This document shows, piece by piece, positions 36,342 to 45,670 of a stretch of 64,000 nt of DNA. The DNA comes from Henriciella litoralis (GTDB lineage Bacteria; Pseudomonadota; Alphaproteobacteria; Caulobacterales; Hyphomonadaceae). Made by a program: the position numbers and the translations under genes. The stretch lies in NCBI RefSeq assembly GCF_002088935.1, contig NZ_NCSS01000006.1, forward strand, positions 1,706,407 through 1,770,406, given 5' to 3'. The notes beneath the pieces were generated by a model that was given only the letters and a program-made list of their open reading frames with translations, did not search any database and was not told the origin of the DNA. How positions within the stretch are numbered: position 1 is the first letter of the stretch; each line of letters begins with the position of its first letter.

Positions 36342-37343
36342 TTACGCTTCGCCCTTCTGGTGGAACTCACCATAGGCGCGGTATCGCCAGAGATAGGTCG
36401 GCACGATCGACTCAACGCTTTCGAGCTCAGTCACGCCCAAGTCTTTCAGCGTGAGCGCATCATCGGCGACCACATTGTCGCTTTTCAACATTTCCACCTG
36501 ATCGCCAGTAATCGGAGGCGCCCCAAATATACCGCTCGACATCGGCCAGACACGCCACAAGGCGCCAAAGGCGAGCCCCATCGGCTTGGCGATAAAGAAT
36601 GGCAGAGTGGCAGCATAGCGTTTGCGGTCAACAATCTTGCCAATGACGTCATAGATTTCGCGGAACGAATAAGTGCGCGGCCCGCCCAGCTCATAGGTCT
36701 TGCCGGCCGTGTCATCGCGCGCGACGGCAGCCGCAATCGCGTCTGCGACATCACCCGCATATACTGGCTGCAAGAGCGTCTTGCCGCCGCCGATCGCCGG
36801 CAGAAACGGCGCAACAGTCGAAATTGGATGGGCCGTCATTGCCCCAAACTTGTTGAAGAAGTCGTCTTCAGGACCGAACACGATGGATGGCCGAAGAATT
36901 GTCGCGCTGGGGAACGCCTCGCGCACGGCGTCCTCTGCTTCGGCTTTTGTACGCGCATAGTCGGACCCGGAGTCAGTATCGGCGCCGATGGCAGACACAT
37001 GGACCAGCTTTTTCACGCCAGCCTTCGCGGCAGCTTCGGCAATGTTTACGGCACCATCAAACTGGGCTGCCTCAAAGCTCTGCTTGCCCTTTTCATAAAG
37101 GATGCCGACGAGGTTCACGACATAGTCAGCGCCTTCAATTGCCCGCTCAACGGACATCTTGTTGCGAACATTGGCCTGCGCGATGTCGATCCACCCTGGC
37201 GGACCGGCAAGGCGAACATCGCCAGCGAGGTGTGGACGTCGAACGGCGATCCGCACGCGATAGCCAGCCTCGACCAGCGTGCGCGCCGCATAGCGGCCGA
37301 TAAAACCTGAGCCGCCAAAAACTGTTACAAGACCGGTGGACAT
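36342..37343 (-). CDS. Complex I NDUFA9-subunit-like NAD(P)-binding protein
   Basis: A 333-residue atypical short-chain dehydrogenase with the Rossmann motif VTVFGGSGFIGRYAART, the NLVGILYEKGKQSFEAA segment and the C-terminal YRAYGEF end typical of bacterial NDUFA9 homologs. In alphaproteobacteria such proteins associate with or assemble NADH dehydrogenase; an enzyme role is not excluded. It is divergent from the GGDEF gene and converges on the lipoprotein gene. Confidence 0.82.
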   Translation of the reverse strand: MSTGLVTVFGGSGFIGRYAARTLVEAGYRVRIAVRRPHLAGDVRLAGPPGWIDIAQANVRNKMSVERAIEGADYVVNLVGILYEKGKQSFEAAQFDGAVNIAEAAAKAGVKKLVHVSAIGADTDSGSDYARTKAEAEDAVREAFPSATILRPSIVFGPEDDFFNKFGAMTAHPISTVAPFLPAIGGGKTLLQPVYAGDVADAIAAAVARDDTAGKTYELGGPRTYSFREIYDVIGKIVDRKRYAATLPFFIAKPMGLAFGALWRVWPMSSGIFGAPPITGDQVEMLKSDNVVADDALTLKDLGVTELESVESIVPTYLWRYRAYGEFHQKGEA

Positions 37344-37580
37344 GAAAGGATACCCTCGCTTGTGGGTCTACTGATTCCAAATGTCGGTTTTCAACATGAC
37401 TGGCTACGATTGTCCATGCGGCGAATTGCAATTGGCCATCGAACCAGAACCCGCATGAGGCCCATTAAAGCGGGCAATTCAAGTAGTTCACACGAAGCCT
37501 TTAACCAAATATGCAGCTTCTCGTCGTATTCACCAAGTAGAGGAAGACTGCTGCAAAGCCGTGGCAATTGGGGACCTGCA

Positions 37581-38648
37581 ATGACCGCTACAGCGAAACT
37601 GGCGCCTGCCAGCCGTTCAGATGTGCCAGCCAGGCCCGACGATGCTGAGGCGTTCGAAACCGCTGCTCAAGTCAACCAATTGATGGCGAAACACAATACG
37701 CCGCCCTATCCTGAAACCTATTCATTCTGGTACGCCTATCTCCGCCGGGATTGTGATGAGCTCGTTTCGACGATCGATGCGATGATCGGATCGGACGATC
37801 CGATCACACAATTCGATATCCGGTCGGTCTGCGAGACATATCTTGAGACAAGCTCGCTTGAGCTTGCCAGCAACCGTATCGGCCTAGCTATCGAAAAAGA
37901 GATGAATGGCGTTTCCGCCCTCATCAAGGACGGCCTGGAGGGCAATGACAACTTCGCGCAAAAGCTCTGTCAGATCGGCGCCGGACTGCCCGATGCGTGT
38001 ACAGGCGAAGGTCTTGGTCAGCTTATTGCTCAACTCGTTGCTGAAAACGACCGGATGGCCAAAAAGAGCCGCGAGCTGACCTCCGGCCTGAAGGCGTCGC
38101 AGGAACAGATCACGACGCTCAGCAAGGAACTGGAAGCTGCCCGCCAGCAGAGCAATATCGACCCACTCACTGGTGTGTCGAACCGACGGGCGCTCACCGC
38201 GCAGCTTGAGCATGAAGTCACCGCGTTTGAGCATATGGAGCAACCGCTCTGTCTGGTCATGGGCGACATCGATAACTTCAAGCAAGTGAATGATACGTTT
38301 GGCCATGTCGTTGGCGACGAAGTTCTGAAAATTTTTGCAAATACAATGCGCACGAATGTGAAAGGTCGTGACCTGGTGGCCCGCTTCGGTGGCGAGGAGT
38401 TCGCAATCATCCTGCCTCAGACCTCCATGGAATATGCGATCAAACTGGTCGAGAGCATTCGTGAGCAGTTCAGCATGAAGCGTCTTGTCCTGCGCCAGTC
38501 GCGTCAACAGATCGGTCAGGTCACCGCATCTTTCGGCATTGCAGAGCTTATGGCTGGAGAGACCTCCTCAGACCTGCTTGAGCGGGCTGATGAGCAACTG
38601 TATCGCGCCAAGAATAACGGCCGGAACCGCGTTTGCGCGGGCTGCTAA
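37581..38648 (+). CDS. GGDEF-domain diguanylate cyclase
   Basis: Predicted cytoplasmic cyclase making c-di-GMP, 355 residues. An N-terminal helical region (TPPYPETYSFWYAYLRRDC) and a coiled coil precede the GGDEF domain from about residue 190 (DPLTGVSNRRAL, MGDIDNFKQVND). The active-site loop is GGEEF (residues 270-274), so activity is expected. The inhibitory-site position reads KGRD instead of RxxD. The ATG at 37581 has GGGA upstream. It neighbours the flagellar cluster, suggesting a role in motility or attachment. No membrane helix. Confidence 0.9.
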   Translation: MTATAKLAPASRSDVPARPDDAEAFETAAQVNQLMAKHNTPPYPETYSFWYAYLRRDCDELVSTIDAMIGSDDPITQFDIRSVCETYLETSSLELASNRIGLAIEKEMNGVSALIKDGLEGNDNFAQKLCQIGAGLPDACTGEGLGQLIAQLVAENDRMAKKSRELTSGLKASQEQITTLSKELEAARQQSNIDPLTGVSNRRALTAQLEHEVTAFEHMEQPLCLVMGDIDNFKQVNDTFGHVVGDEVLKIFANTMRTNVKGRDLVARFGGEEFAIILPQTSMEYAIKLVESIREQFSMKRLVLRQSRQQIGQVTASFGIAELMAGETSSDLLERADEQLYRAKNNGRNRVCAGC

Positions 38649-38652
38649 CCGG

Positions 38653-38994
38653 CTATTTTCGACCGGCGCGGATATCCTTGACGCGCTGCTCAGCTCCAAA
38701 TGCCAGCTTCAGGGTTTCTCGGCGTGCGTCCGCTTCTGCCCGGCATGCGAGGATTGCCTCTTTCTGCGCACCGACCAAACCAGCGAGGCGTCTGGAATTT
38801 CCATTTTTCTCAGCCAGGCTCACCGCCTCAAAACTCATTCCCACCGGAACATCGCGGGTCATTTCTTCCTGAAGCCGGACGAGGCGCTTCTCAGCTTCGG
38901 TGAGCGCTGACTTGGCGCTGGCATAAGCCTGTTCAGCCTTGCTGCGCTTTAGCGCGACGAGCTTTGATAGCGTTTCCCAATCGTCCTTTGGCAT
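38653..38994 (-). CDS. Coiled-coil protein at the end of the flhB operon, FliJ-like candidate
   Basis: A 113-residue, almost fully helical and charged protein with long heptad-like stretches (LVALKRSKAEQAYASAKSAL, RLVRLQEEM). It is 9 bases downstream of flhB and is the last gene of the export operon. Size and character fit a FliJ-type export chaperone, and no other fliJ is seen next to fliI, but sequence identity to FliJ is not evident by eye. Treat as a candidate only. Confidence 0.55.
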   Translation of the reverse strand: MPKDDWETLSKLVALKRSKAEQAYASAKSALTEAEKRLVRLQEEMTRDVPVGMSFEAVSLAEKNGNSRRLAGLVGAQKEAILACRAEADARRETLKLAFGAEQRVKDIRAGRK

Positions 38995-39003
38995 TCCACT
39001 ATC

Positions 39004-40077
39004 CTAAAGATGCTGGCGCAGGCGCTCAACAAAGCCGATCGCAGCGGCCACGGCGGCAAAGTGTTCAGCGTGAATTTCCTCATCGATCTCGACCAGGCGG
39101 TAGATCGAACGGGTCGATGGCGGGTCCCGGTAAATCGGCACATCATGCGCAATGGCGGTTTCGCGAATGCGCGCCGCGAGGTGATCGACGCCTTTCGCGA
39201 CCACAACAGGCGCCTTGGAGGAGTCCGGATCCCATTTCAGCGCGACGGCGTAGTGCTCCGGGTTGACCATCACGACAGTCGCCGTCTTCACATTCTGCAT
39301 CATCTGACCGCGGGAAATTTTGGAGGCTTTCTCCCGGCGGGACTGTTTGACGTGCGGGTCACCCTCGCTCTGCTTGACTTCCTTTTTGATGTCCTCGCGG
39401 GTCATCTTCAGCTGGTTGGCATGCATCTGTCGCTGGATCGGAAGGTCTATGGCGGCGAGCACGAATTGGAACAGGCAGTAGAGCAGGATCAGTCCCATCA
39501 CCTGGGCAAAGGTGAACTGGAAAAATTGTCCAAAGCGAATGGCGCTACTGGCATAATACTGGTCCACGAAGGTGTAGAGAAAATACGAGGCAATCAGCCC
39601 GGCAAACAGCATCTTGGCTGTGTCCTTGGCAAAATCGATCAACCCCTTTGGGCCGTATTTTTTCTTCAGATTGTCGGGGGGCGAAATCTTCTTGATGTCC
39701 GGCTTGATTTTCTTGGCTGAGAAAGCGACCGAGCCCTGCAAGACAAGAGCGCCGAGGACCAGCACCACCAGGACGAGGAAAACCGGCAGGATACCAAAGA
39801 GTATGGATATCAGCCAGTCTCTGGATTGCTGACCGCCGCCAGCGAAGATGTCGTCTGCATAGCTGTCTGCGTGATAGAAGAGCGACTGCATCTGAGCGAA
39901 AATGCCGCCCGCAAGCACACTGACGAATAGCGCAGCGGCCAGCGCCATTCCGGCCATCAACGCAAACGCATTCACTTCCTTTGACTGGGCAACATTACCT
40001 TCGCGGCGCGCTTCGCGTTTTCGCTGCTCAGTGGCCTCGAATTCCTTTTCACCGCCACCATTCTGGTCTTCAGCCAT
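39004..40077 (-). CDS. flhB: FlhB, flagellar export switch protein
   Basis: Export-gate protein whose self-cleavage switches substrates from rod/hook to filament. The 357 residues show a charged N-terminus (ATEQRKREARREGNVAQSKEV), four membrane helices, and the cytoplasmic FlhBC domain. The cleavage motif, NPTH in most species, reads NPEH here (residues 272-275, in MVNPEHYAVALKWD). Operon order fliQ-flhA-fliR-flhB. Confidence 0.95.
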   Translation of the reverse strand: MAEDQNGGGEKEFEATEQRKREARREGNVAQSKEVNAFALMAGMALAAALFVSVLAGGIFAQMQSLFYHADSYADDIFAGGGQQSRDWLISILFGILPVFLVLVVLVLGALVLQGSVAFSAKKIKPDIKKISPPDNLKKKYGPKGLIDFAKDTAKMLFAGLIASYFLYTFVDQYYASSAIRFGQFFQFTFAQVMGLILLYCLFQFVLAAIDLPIQRQMHANQLKMTREDIKKEVKQSEGDPHVKQSRREKASKISRGQMMQNVKTATVVMVNPEHYAVALKWDPDSSKAPVVVAKGVDHLAARIRETAIAHDVPIYRDPPSTRSIYRLVEIDEEIHAEHFAAVAAAIGFVERLRQHL

Positions 40078-40086
40078 TGCGCGCCC

Positions 40087-40842
40087 CTATAGCCAGCCAA
40101 TGATCGACGGAATGCGTTCCGACCAGACCATCAGTATTGTGGTGATAGAGACCGTCAGCAAAAGCAAGCCAGCGCCGATCATGAAAGGCGCGCCGACGAA
40201 AGCCACCATCAGCGATGGGAGCGCCTTGTTAATGAAGCCGAGCGAAATGTTGTAGAGAAGGTTCACCGCAACAAACGGCCAGGCCAGCAGGACCGCGAAG
40301 CCAAAAGCTCCAAAGCCGCTGCGCACGACATACATCGGATCAATATTGCTGATGAGGCCGACCGGCATTTCGCTGTAGAGCGTCGTCATGCGGACAAATA
40401 CGCTGACATGATAATCCATCGACAGGAGCAGAGCGGCCCCGGCCATGGTCAACATGTTGGCGGTTATCGTCTGGGCCTGCGTTTCCAGCGCAATACCGAG
40501 CAATTGCGACAGCCCGATCACCTGCGCGATGAGGGTGCCTGTAATGGCCAGCAGCCAGATTGATATGCGCAGCAATATGCCGAGAAAGAGCCCGATCAGT
40601 CCTTCTGCCAGCATCAGGCCGACAAAGCCTGAGAGTGAATTGATCGGGGGAAGCTGAACGATACCAGACGCTGCAACCGCCAGCGAAAACGCAATGAGCA
40701 CAGTGAGGCGGACACGGACGGGGACGGTCTGCTCGCCAATCCCCGGCATAAAGAAAATGACAAAGGACAGTCGCGCAAAGATCAGCATGAGCAGCATGAT
40801 CCAGCCGGCCAGCTCAAGCGTGAGCGGCAACCCGGCCGGCAT
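40087..40842 (-). CDS. fliR: FliR, flagellar export gate protein
   Basis: A 251-residue polytopic protein with at least six hydrophobic helices and the LGLSQLLGIALETQ-like segment (IGLSQLLGIALETQAQT). It forms the export channel with FliP and FliQ; FliP is not in this window. It begins one base before the end of flhA (TGATG overlap). Confidence 0.93.
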   Translation of the reverse strand: MPAGLPLTLELAGWIMLLMLIFARLSFVIFFMPGIGEQTVPVRVRLTVLIAFSLAVAASGIVQLPPINSLSGFVGLMLAEGLIGLFLGILLRISIWLLAITGTLIAQVIGLSQLLGIALETQAQTITANMLTMAGAALLLSMDYHVSVFVRMTTLYSEMPVGLISNIDPMYVVRSGFGAFGFAVLLAWPFVAVNLLYNISLGFINKALPSLMVAFVGAPFMIGAGLLLLTVSITTILMVWSERIPSIIGWL

Positions 40843-42917
40843 CAGACGACGCCGACGATGTACGGCTTGCTCTTGGACCCGATTTCCTCATAGGCGAGGA
40901 CCGAATTGCGGATGCCCTTGCTGGCAAGAACCGTCTGAAGGAAGCGCCGGCGGCGCGAGGATGTCGCGATCGAAGCTGTGACGCCTTTCTGCGCATACTC
41001 ATTGAGCTTGGACTGAACAGAATTGGTGAGATCGCCGAACATCTCCGGCGGCAGGGCGATGTCCGATCCGCCGTCTTCCTTGGTGATTTCGTGGGCGGAG
41101 AATTTCTCTTCCCAGTTTGGTGATAGTTGAAGCAGCGGCAGACGGCCGTCGGTGTCCTGAAGCCGGTCGACAATCTGGAAACCTAGCCGCTGGCGAACAA
41201 GCTCAACCAGCCGGGTCGTGCTCGCGCCCTGCGATTTGGCTTCACCAATCGTCTCGACGATGAGGAACAGATTGCGAATCGAGACGCGCTCTTCGAGCAG
41301 CATACGCAGCACAGCGAGAAGCTGTTCGGGCGTGACCTTGCCGGGGATGTATTCGTCGAGGAAACGCTGATTGGCGGCCGCCCGTTCGCTGTCGCTGATG
41401 CGGGTGAGCGCATCGAGCGTGTCCATCATCACCATACGCGTGAAGACCAGCGAGAAGTTGGACTGGATCGTCTCCAGCATATGGGTCGCGAGCACTTCGG
41501 TCGGGTCAATTGCGGGGATGCCAGCGGCAGCCAGCTCCTGCTTCTTGCCATTCGGCAGCCAGCGCGCCGACGCCTTGTAGACCGGCTCTTTCACCCGCTC
41601 GCCCTGGAGGTGCGGCATCTGATTGTCTTCCATCAGCGCAAGCACTGAACCGGGCCGCAATGTGCCGCCATCAACCTTCACGCCCTGAATGCGGATACGG
41701 TAGGCATTCTTGGCCAGCGTGGGATTGTCGGTCATGCGAATGGACGGCAGCACGAAGCCGTATTCTTCGGCAATATAACGGCGGATCTTGTCGATGCGGC
41801 TCTCGAAGCCTTCGGCGCCCTGCAGGACGAGGCTGACCAGATCGGTCGCGACTTCGAGGTGGATTTCATCGGAGTGGATGGAGTCCCCGATGACAGCCGC
41901 TTTCGGCGCCTCGAACTCGCTCGCTTCCTCTTTGGCGGCCGCGGCTTTTTCGTGCTTGTGGGTGAAGTAGGCAGCGGCTCCGAACCCCGCTGCGGCGAGC
42001 ATGAACGGGATAAGCGGCAGGCCCGGCAGCACACCGAAGACGGCCAGGATGCCTGAGACGATGGCCAGAGCAGAAGAGTTGGCACCAAGCTGGGCGAGCA
42101 GGGCAATGTCGATCGCGCCATCATCCTTGCCCTTGGAGAGGAGAAGTGCGGCCGAGACGGACACGATCACGGACGGGATTTGGGAAACGAGGCCGTCGCC
42201 AACCGTCAGAATCGAGTAATTGCTGAGCGCTTCGCCAAGGCTCAGACCGTGGACGGCCAGCCCGAACCCAATCCCCGCAATGAGGTTAAGCGCCGTGATC
42301 AGGAGACCGGCAATTGCGTCGCCCTTCACGAATTTTGAGGCACCATCCAATGAGCCGAGGAAGGATGCTTCTTCCTGTTCTTTTTGGCGGCGTATGCGCG
42401 CTTCTTCATGGCTGATCGCGCCAACGGCAAGATCAGAGTCGATGGCAAGCTGTTTGCCGGGCATCGCATCGAGGGCAAAGCGCGCGCCGACTTCTGCCAT
42501 CCGGCCAGCACCCTTGGTTATGACCATGAAGTTGACGATGACCAGAACGGCAAAAACGACGAGGCCGACAAAGAGATTGCCGCCCATGATGAACATCGCA
42601 AAGCCTTCGATCACGCCGCCGGCGGCGTCCGTGCCGGTGTGACCTTCGCTGATGATCAGCTTGGTCGACGACACGTTGAGCGCCAGCCGCATGACAAGCG
42701 AGGCCAGCAGCACGCTCGGAAAGGACGAGAAGTCCAAGGGCTTTTCGATGAAGATCGCTGTCGTGAAAATGAGGATAGCGAAGGCAAAGGAGAGCGTCAG
42801 GCCAACATCCATCACCCAGGCCGGCACAGGCAGGACCATGACCAGAATGATCACCATCAGGCCGATGGCGAGCAGTGCGGTTGGTTTTGCCATGCTCAGC
42901 AGGTTGGTGGTTGGCAT
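40842..42917 (-). CDS. flhA: FlhA, flagellar export gate protein
   Basis: Ion-driven export gate and chaperone docking platform, 691 residues. Eight N-terminal membrane helices carry the FHIPEP-type loop (GNLFVGLVVFAVLVIVNFMVI in part; ARFALDAMPGKQLAIDSDL, in part) with the conserved Asp-rich cytoplasmic loop, followed by a large C-terminal domain. Length typical. Confidence 0.97.
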   Translation of the reverse strand: MPTTNLLSMAKPTALLAIGLMVIILVMVLPVPAWVMDVGLTLSFAFAILIFTTAIFIEKPLDFSSFPSVLLASLVMRLALNVSSTKLIISEGHTGTDAAGGVIEGFAMFIMGGNLFVGLVVFAVLVIVNFMVITKGAGRMAEVGARFALDAMPGKQLAIDSDLAVGAISHEEARIRRQKEQEEASFLGSLDGASKFVKGDAIAGLLITALNLIAGIGFGLAVHGLSLGEALSNYSILTVGDGLVSQIPSVIVSVSAALLLSKGKDDGAIDIALLAQLGANSSALAIVSGILAVFGVLPGLPLIPFMLAAAGFGAAAYFTHKHEKAAAAKEEASEFEAPKAAVIGDSIHSDEIHLEVATDLVSLVLQGAEGFESRIDKIRRYIAEEYGFVLPSIRMTDNPTLAKNAYRIRIQGVKVDGGTLRPGSVLALMEDNQMPHLQGERVKEPVYKASARWLPNGKKQELAAAGIPAIDPTEVLATHMLETIQSNFSLVFTRMVMMDTLDALTRISDSERAAANQRFLDEYIPGKVTPEQLLAVLRMLLEERVSIRNLFLIVETIGEAKSQGASTTRLVELVRQRLGFQIVDRLQDTDGRLPLLQLSPNWEEKFSAHEITKEDGGSDIALPPEMFGDLTNSVQSKLNEYAQKGVTASIATSSRRRRFLQTVLASKGIRNSVLAYEEIGSKSKPYIVGVV

Positions 42918-42924
42918 CTGATGT

Positions 42925-43188
42925 CTATCCCGCGACTAGCGGCAGAACGGAGTTGTTGAAAAAGTCGAGACAGACGCGCGTCATGTATCCGAGCGTCAGA
43001 AAGAATACGACGACGACCATCATGATCTTCGGCACGAAGGTGAGCGTCATTTCCTGAATGGAGGTCAGAGCCTGAAGCAGGCCGATCACGAAGCCGAGAA
43101 TGAGCGTTACTGCCAGGATTGGCAGGCTCATCAGGACGGCCGTCCAGAAGGCGCCGCGCAGAACTTCAAAGATGGCGAGCTCAGTCAT
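42925..43188 (-). CDS. fliQ: FliQ, flagellar export gate protein
   Basis: An 87-residue protein with two membrane helices and the LLQALTSIQEMTLTFVPKI motif diagnostic of FliQ. Eight bases upstream of flhA in the export operon. Confidence 0.95.
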   Translation of the reverse strand: MTELAIFEVLRGAFWTAVLMSLPILAVTLILGFVIGLLQALTSIQEMTLTFVPKIMMVVVVFFLTLGYMTRVCLDFFNNSVLPLVAG

Positions 43189-43201
43189 GGCAGATCGCCG
43201 C

Positions 43202-43498
43202 CTAGACCGGCATCCGCAGAAGTTCCTGATAGGCTTCGACCACCTTGTCGCGGATCGTTACCGCTGCATCGAGAACCAGTTCTGCGTTGGCGAGGGCTTC
43301 GACCATGGCGTGCGGATCAGCTCCGCTCACAGCGGTCTGCATCGCCGTCTGCTCCGCAGCTTCCATGGACTGCTTGAAAGCCGAGAACCCGTCGGAGACA
43401 GCATTGCCGTCGGATTCAGGTTTGATGGGCGATTTGGCCTGCTCTGCGGGTTTGACGCCGCTAAGTGTCGAATAGGCCGCGAAATTGATACCTGACAT
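43202..43498 (-). CDS. fliE: FliE, hook-basal body complex protein
   Basis: A 98-residue helical protein linking MS ring and rod. The C-terminal half (VLDAAVTIRDKVVEAYQELLRMPV, in part) is the conserved FliE end. It lies between flgC and fliQ, the standard order. Confidence 0.93.
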   Translation of the reverse strand: MSGINFAAYSTLSGVKPAEQAKSPIKPESDGNAVSDGFSAFKQSMEAAEQTAMQTAVSGADPHAMVEALANAELVLDAAVTIRDKVVEAYQELLRMPV

Positions 43499-43512
43499 GT
43501 CGGTTTACCCCT

Positions 43513-43887
43513 TTAGCGCCGCAGGACTTCCAGCAGTGACTTGTACATCGTACGCGCTTGCTGGAATGAGTTGAGATTGGCTTCATGGCTGCGATTGGCC
43601 TCACGCATGTCGGCCATCTCTGTCATTAGAGAGACGTTGGACATGGTGACATAGCCCTGCTCATCAGCCATTGGATGCGCCGGATCAAAGCGGCGCTCCC
43701 CTTCAGTCTGGTCGAGTGCGATGCGCGTTGCCTTGAACGCGTCCGCGCCGCTTTCGACCATCAGCATCTTGCGCTTGTAGCCCGGCGTGTCCGCATTGGA
43801 GATATTCTGGGAGGTTACATCAATGCGCTGGGTCTGCACCTGCATACCGCGCATCGCCTGGATCATGGTTGCCTTGAGCGAGTTCAT
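43513..43887 (-). CDS. flgC: FlgC, proximal rod protein
   Basis: A 124-residue rod subunit with the Flg_bb_rod motif SQNISNADTPGYKRK near the N-terminus and the C-terminal EANLNSFQQARTMYKSLLEVLR helix (in part). Follows flgB by seven bases. Confidence 0.95.
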   Translation of the reverse strand: MNSLKATMIQAMRGMQVQTQRIDVTSQNISNADTPGYKRKMLMVESGADAFKATRIALDQTEGERRFDPAHPMADEQGYVTMSNVSLMTEMADMREANRSHEANLNSFQQARTMYKSLLEVLRR

Positions 43888-43894
43888 CTATTTA

Positions 43895-44245
43895 TCACCT
43901 CCCCTTGCCGATTGCTGTTCTGAGCAGATCAAGCGATTTGGTGTAGACCGTGAGCGCCATCTGGTGCTGGCCCATGGCTTCCGCAGACTTGTAAAGTTCG
44001 TGTTCCAGATTAACCGAATTGCCGTTTGGCGAGGTTGGCGTATTGGCCAGCTCGACCTTGAAGTCCGTCTGCATCGTGCCCTGCGTCATCGCCCGGCCGA
44101 GAAAGGCTTCAAAGGATTCAACCTCGCTCGCTTTGTAGCCAGGATCGTTGGCGTGCGCGATATTTGTGGCTGACACTTTCTGGTTTTCAGCGGCGTGGCG
44201 AGCCATCGCGCTGTAGACCTTGAGAACGTCCATATTCGAGAACAT
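43895..44245 (-). CDS. flgB: FlgB, proximal rod protein
   Basis: First rod subunit, 116 residues from the ATG at 44245 (MFSNMDVLKVYSAM), with the ATNIAHANDPGYKASEVESF rod motif and C-terminal helix. A frame from 44284 adds 13 residues without family support. First gene of the minus-strand export operon; divergent from fliI, with a CtrA-like site between. Confidence 0.92.
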   Translation of the reverse strand: MFSNMDVLKVYSAMARHAAENQKVSATNIAHANDPGYKASEVESFEAFLGRAMTQGTMQTDFKVELANTPTSPNGNSVNLEHELYKSAEAMGQHQMALTVYTKSLDLLRTAIGKGR

Positions 44246-44292
44246 GACAGATTCGCCTTGGTTAACTCTTTGGCAAAACTGCACCGGTACGT

Positions 44293-44307
44293 TGAATAAA
44301 AGGTTAA
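44293..44307 (-). promoter_or_regulatory. CtrA-like box upstream of flgB
   Basis: On the minus strand TTAA-N7-TTCA, one mismatch from the eight-base CtrA core TTAA-N7-TTAA. It lies 48 bases before the flgB start in the flgB/fliI divergent region. Tentative. Confidence 0.35.
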
Positions 44308-44329
44308 TAGAAACGCAGGTTCTGTTTAC

Positions 44330-45670
44330 ATGTTGCAGCCCGCCCGCCCTCTCCCCGACCGGCTATGCCAGTTATGGGGCACCGTCACAGATGTCAGCCC
44401 CGGCGTCGTTCAGATCGCTGGCGTGAGCGAACATGCCGGGCTGGGCAATGAAATCACGATTGAAACTGCCGAGGGGGTCGTCTCTGGCGAGATCCTGAAG
44501 ATTTCGACTGACAGGGTTATCGCGCTTCTATTTGGCGACTCCGACATCGTCCGGATCGGCGACCGGGCGACGATTGAACGCGAAGCGCTGGTCGCGCCTG
44601 GCGATCACTGGATCGGCCAGGTCATCAATTATCGCGGTGAGATTCTGGGCGACGACCAAAACAATAGCGTTGCTACGCCAGGCCCGAAGCGCAAGCTGAT
44701 CACAAAAGCCCCGCCCAGCCATGCGCGCAAGAGCCTTGGGCCACGGCTCAAGACCGGGCTGATGATCACCGATACCATTCTACCGCTTTGCCATGGCCAG
44801 CGCCTTGGCCTGTTTGCCGGGTCTGGGATCGGCAAGTCCACCTTGCTGGGCACATTGGCCAATGGGGTCGAAGCCGACAGAATTGTCATTGCCCTGATTG
44901 GTGAGCGTAGCCGCGAGGTGAATGATTTTGCCAACCATACCTTGCCGAAAGCCGCGCGTGACAAGGCGGTGATTGTGACCGCGACCTCCAGTGAGCCACC
45001 CGGCGCGAAGAAACGCGCTGCATATTGCGCCATGGCGGCGGCCGAGCATTTCCGGGATCAGGGCCATCATGTCCTGCTGCTGTTCGACTCCATTACGAGG
45101 TTTGCCGAGGCGCATCGCGAAGTGGCTTTGACCGGCGGCGAAACACCGGCGCTCAATGCATTTCCTCCGTCTACGGTGCGTGTCATTGCCGAACTGGCTG
45201 AACGCGCCGGCCCGGGCACGCAAGATCAGGGCGACATTACCGCTATCTTCTCAGTTCTCGTGGCCGGATCCGATATGGAAGAGCCGGTGGCCGATATGAT
45301 CCGGGGGATTCTTGATGGACACATCATTCTCTCGCGCGAGATTGCCGAACGCGGCCGGTATCCGGCGATCGATGTGTTGCGGAGTGTGTCACGTGCACTG
45401 CCGCGAGCAGCGTCTGAGCCGGAAAACAAGCTGATCAAGGATTATCTGCGCACAGTTTCACTCTATGAAGAACTGGCCCCGATGCTGCGCGCCAATCTCT
45501 ATGAACGCGGGATCGACAAAGCCGGCGACTTTGCCATTGACCGTTTTCCTGAGCTCGACGCGTTTGTCTCGCAATCTAATGAAGGCGATATCGCGTCCGC
45601 GTTCGAGCAGCTGCAGTCAGTACTGGCCCCCGAAACAGCCGCCAAGGCTGACAAAAAGCCCGCGACCTAG
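44330..45670 (+). CDS. fliI: FliI, flagellar export ATPase
   Basis: Soluble ATPase that energises and unloads export substrates, 446 residues. Related to F1-beta: Walker A GSGIGKSTLLG near residue 165, Walker B with HVLLLFDSITRFAEAHREV, and the ARPLPDRLCQLWG N-terminal region. Alone on the plus strand; fliH and fliJ are not beside it. The stop overlaps the convergent DUF1217 gene by four bases. Confidence 0.95.
   Translation: MLQPARPLPDRLCQLWGTVTDVSPGVVQIAGVSEHAGLGNEITIETAEGVVSGEILKISTDRVIALLFGDSDIVRIGDRATIEREALVAPGDHWIGQVINYRGEILGDDQNNSVATPGPKRKLITKAPPSHARKSLGPRLKTGLMITDTILPLCHGQRLGLFAGSGIGKSTLLGTLANGVEADRIVIALIGERSREVNDFANHTLPKAARDKAVIVTATSSEPPGAKKRAAYCAMAAAEHFRDQGHHVLLLFDSITRFAEAHREVALTGGETPALNAFPPSTVRVIAELAERAGPGTQDQGDITAIFSVLVAGSDMEEPVADMIRGILDGHIILSREIAERGRYPAIDVLRSVSRALPRAASEPENKLIKDYLRTVSLYEELAPMLRANLYERGIDKAGDFAIDRFPELDAFVSQSNEGDIASAFEQLQSVLAPETAAKADKKPAT

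Noticed and set aside
36297..37310. Open frame of 337 codons on the plus strand
   Set aside because: Antisense to the NDUFA9-like gene and starts within the terminator.
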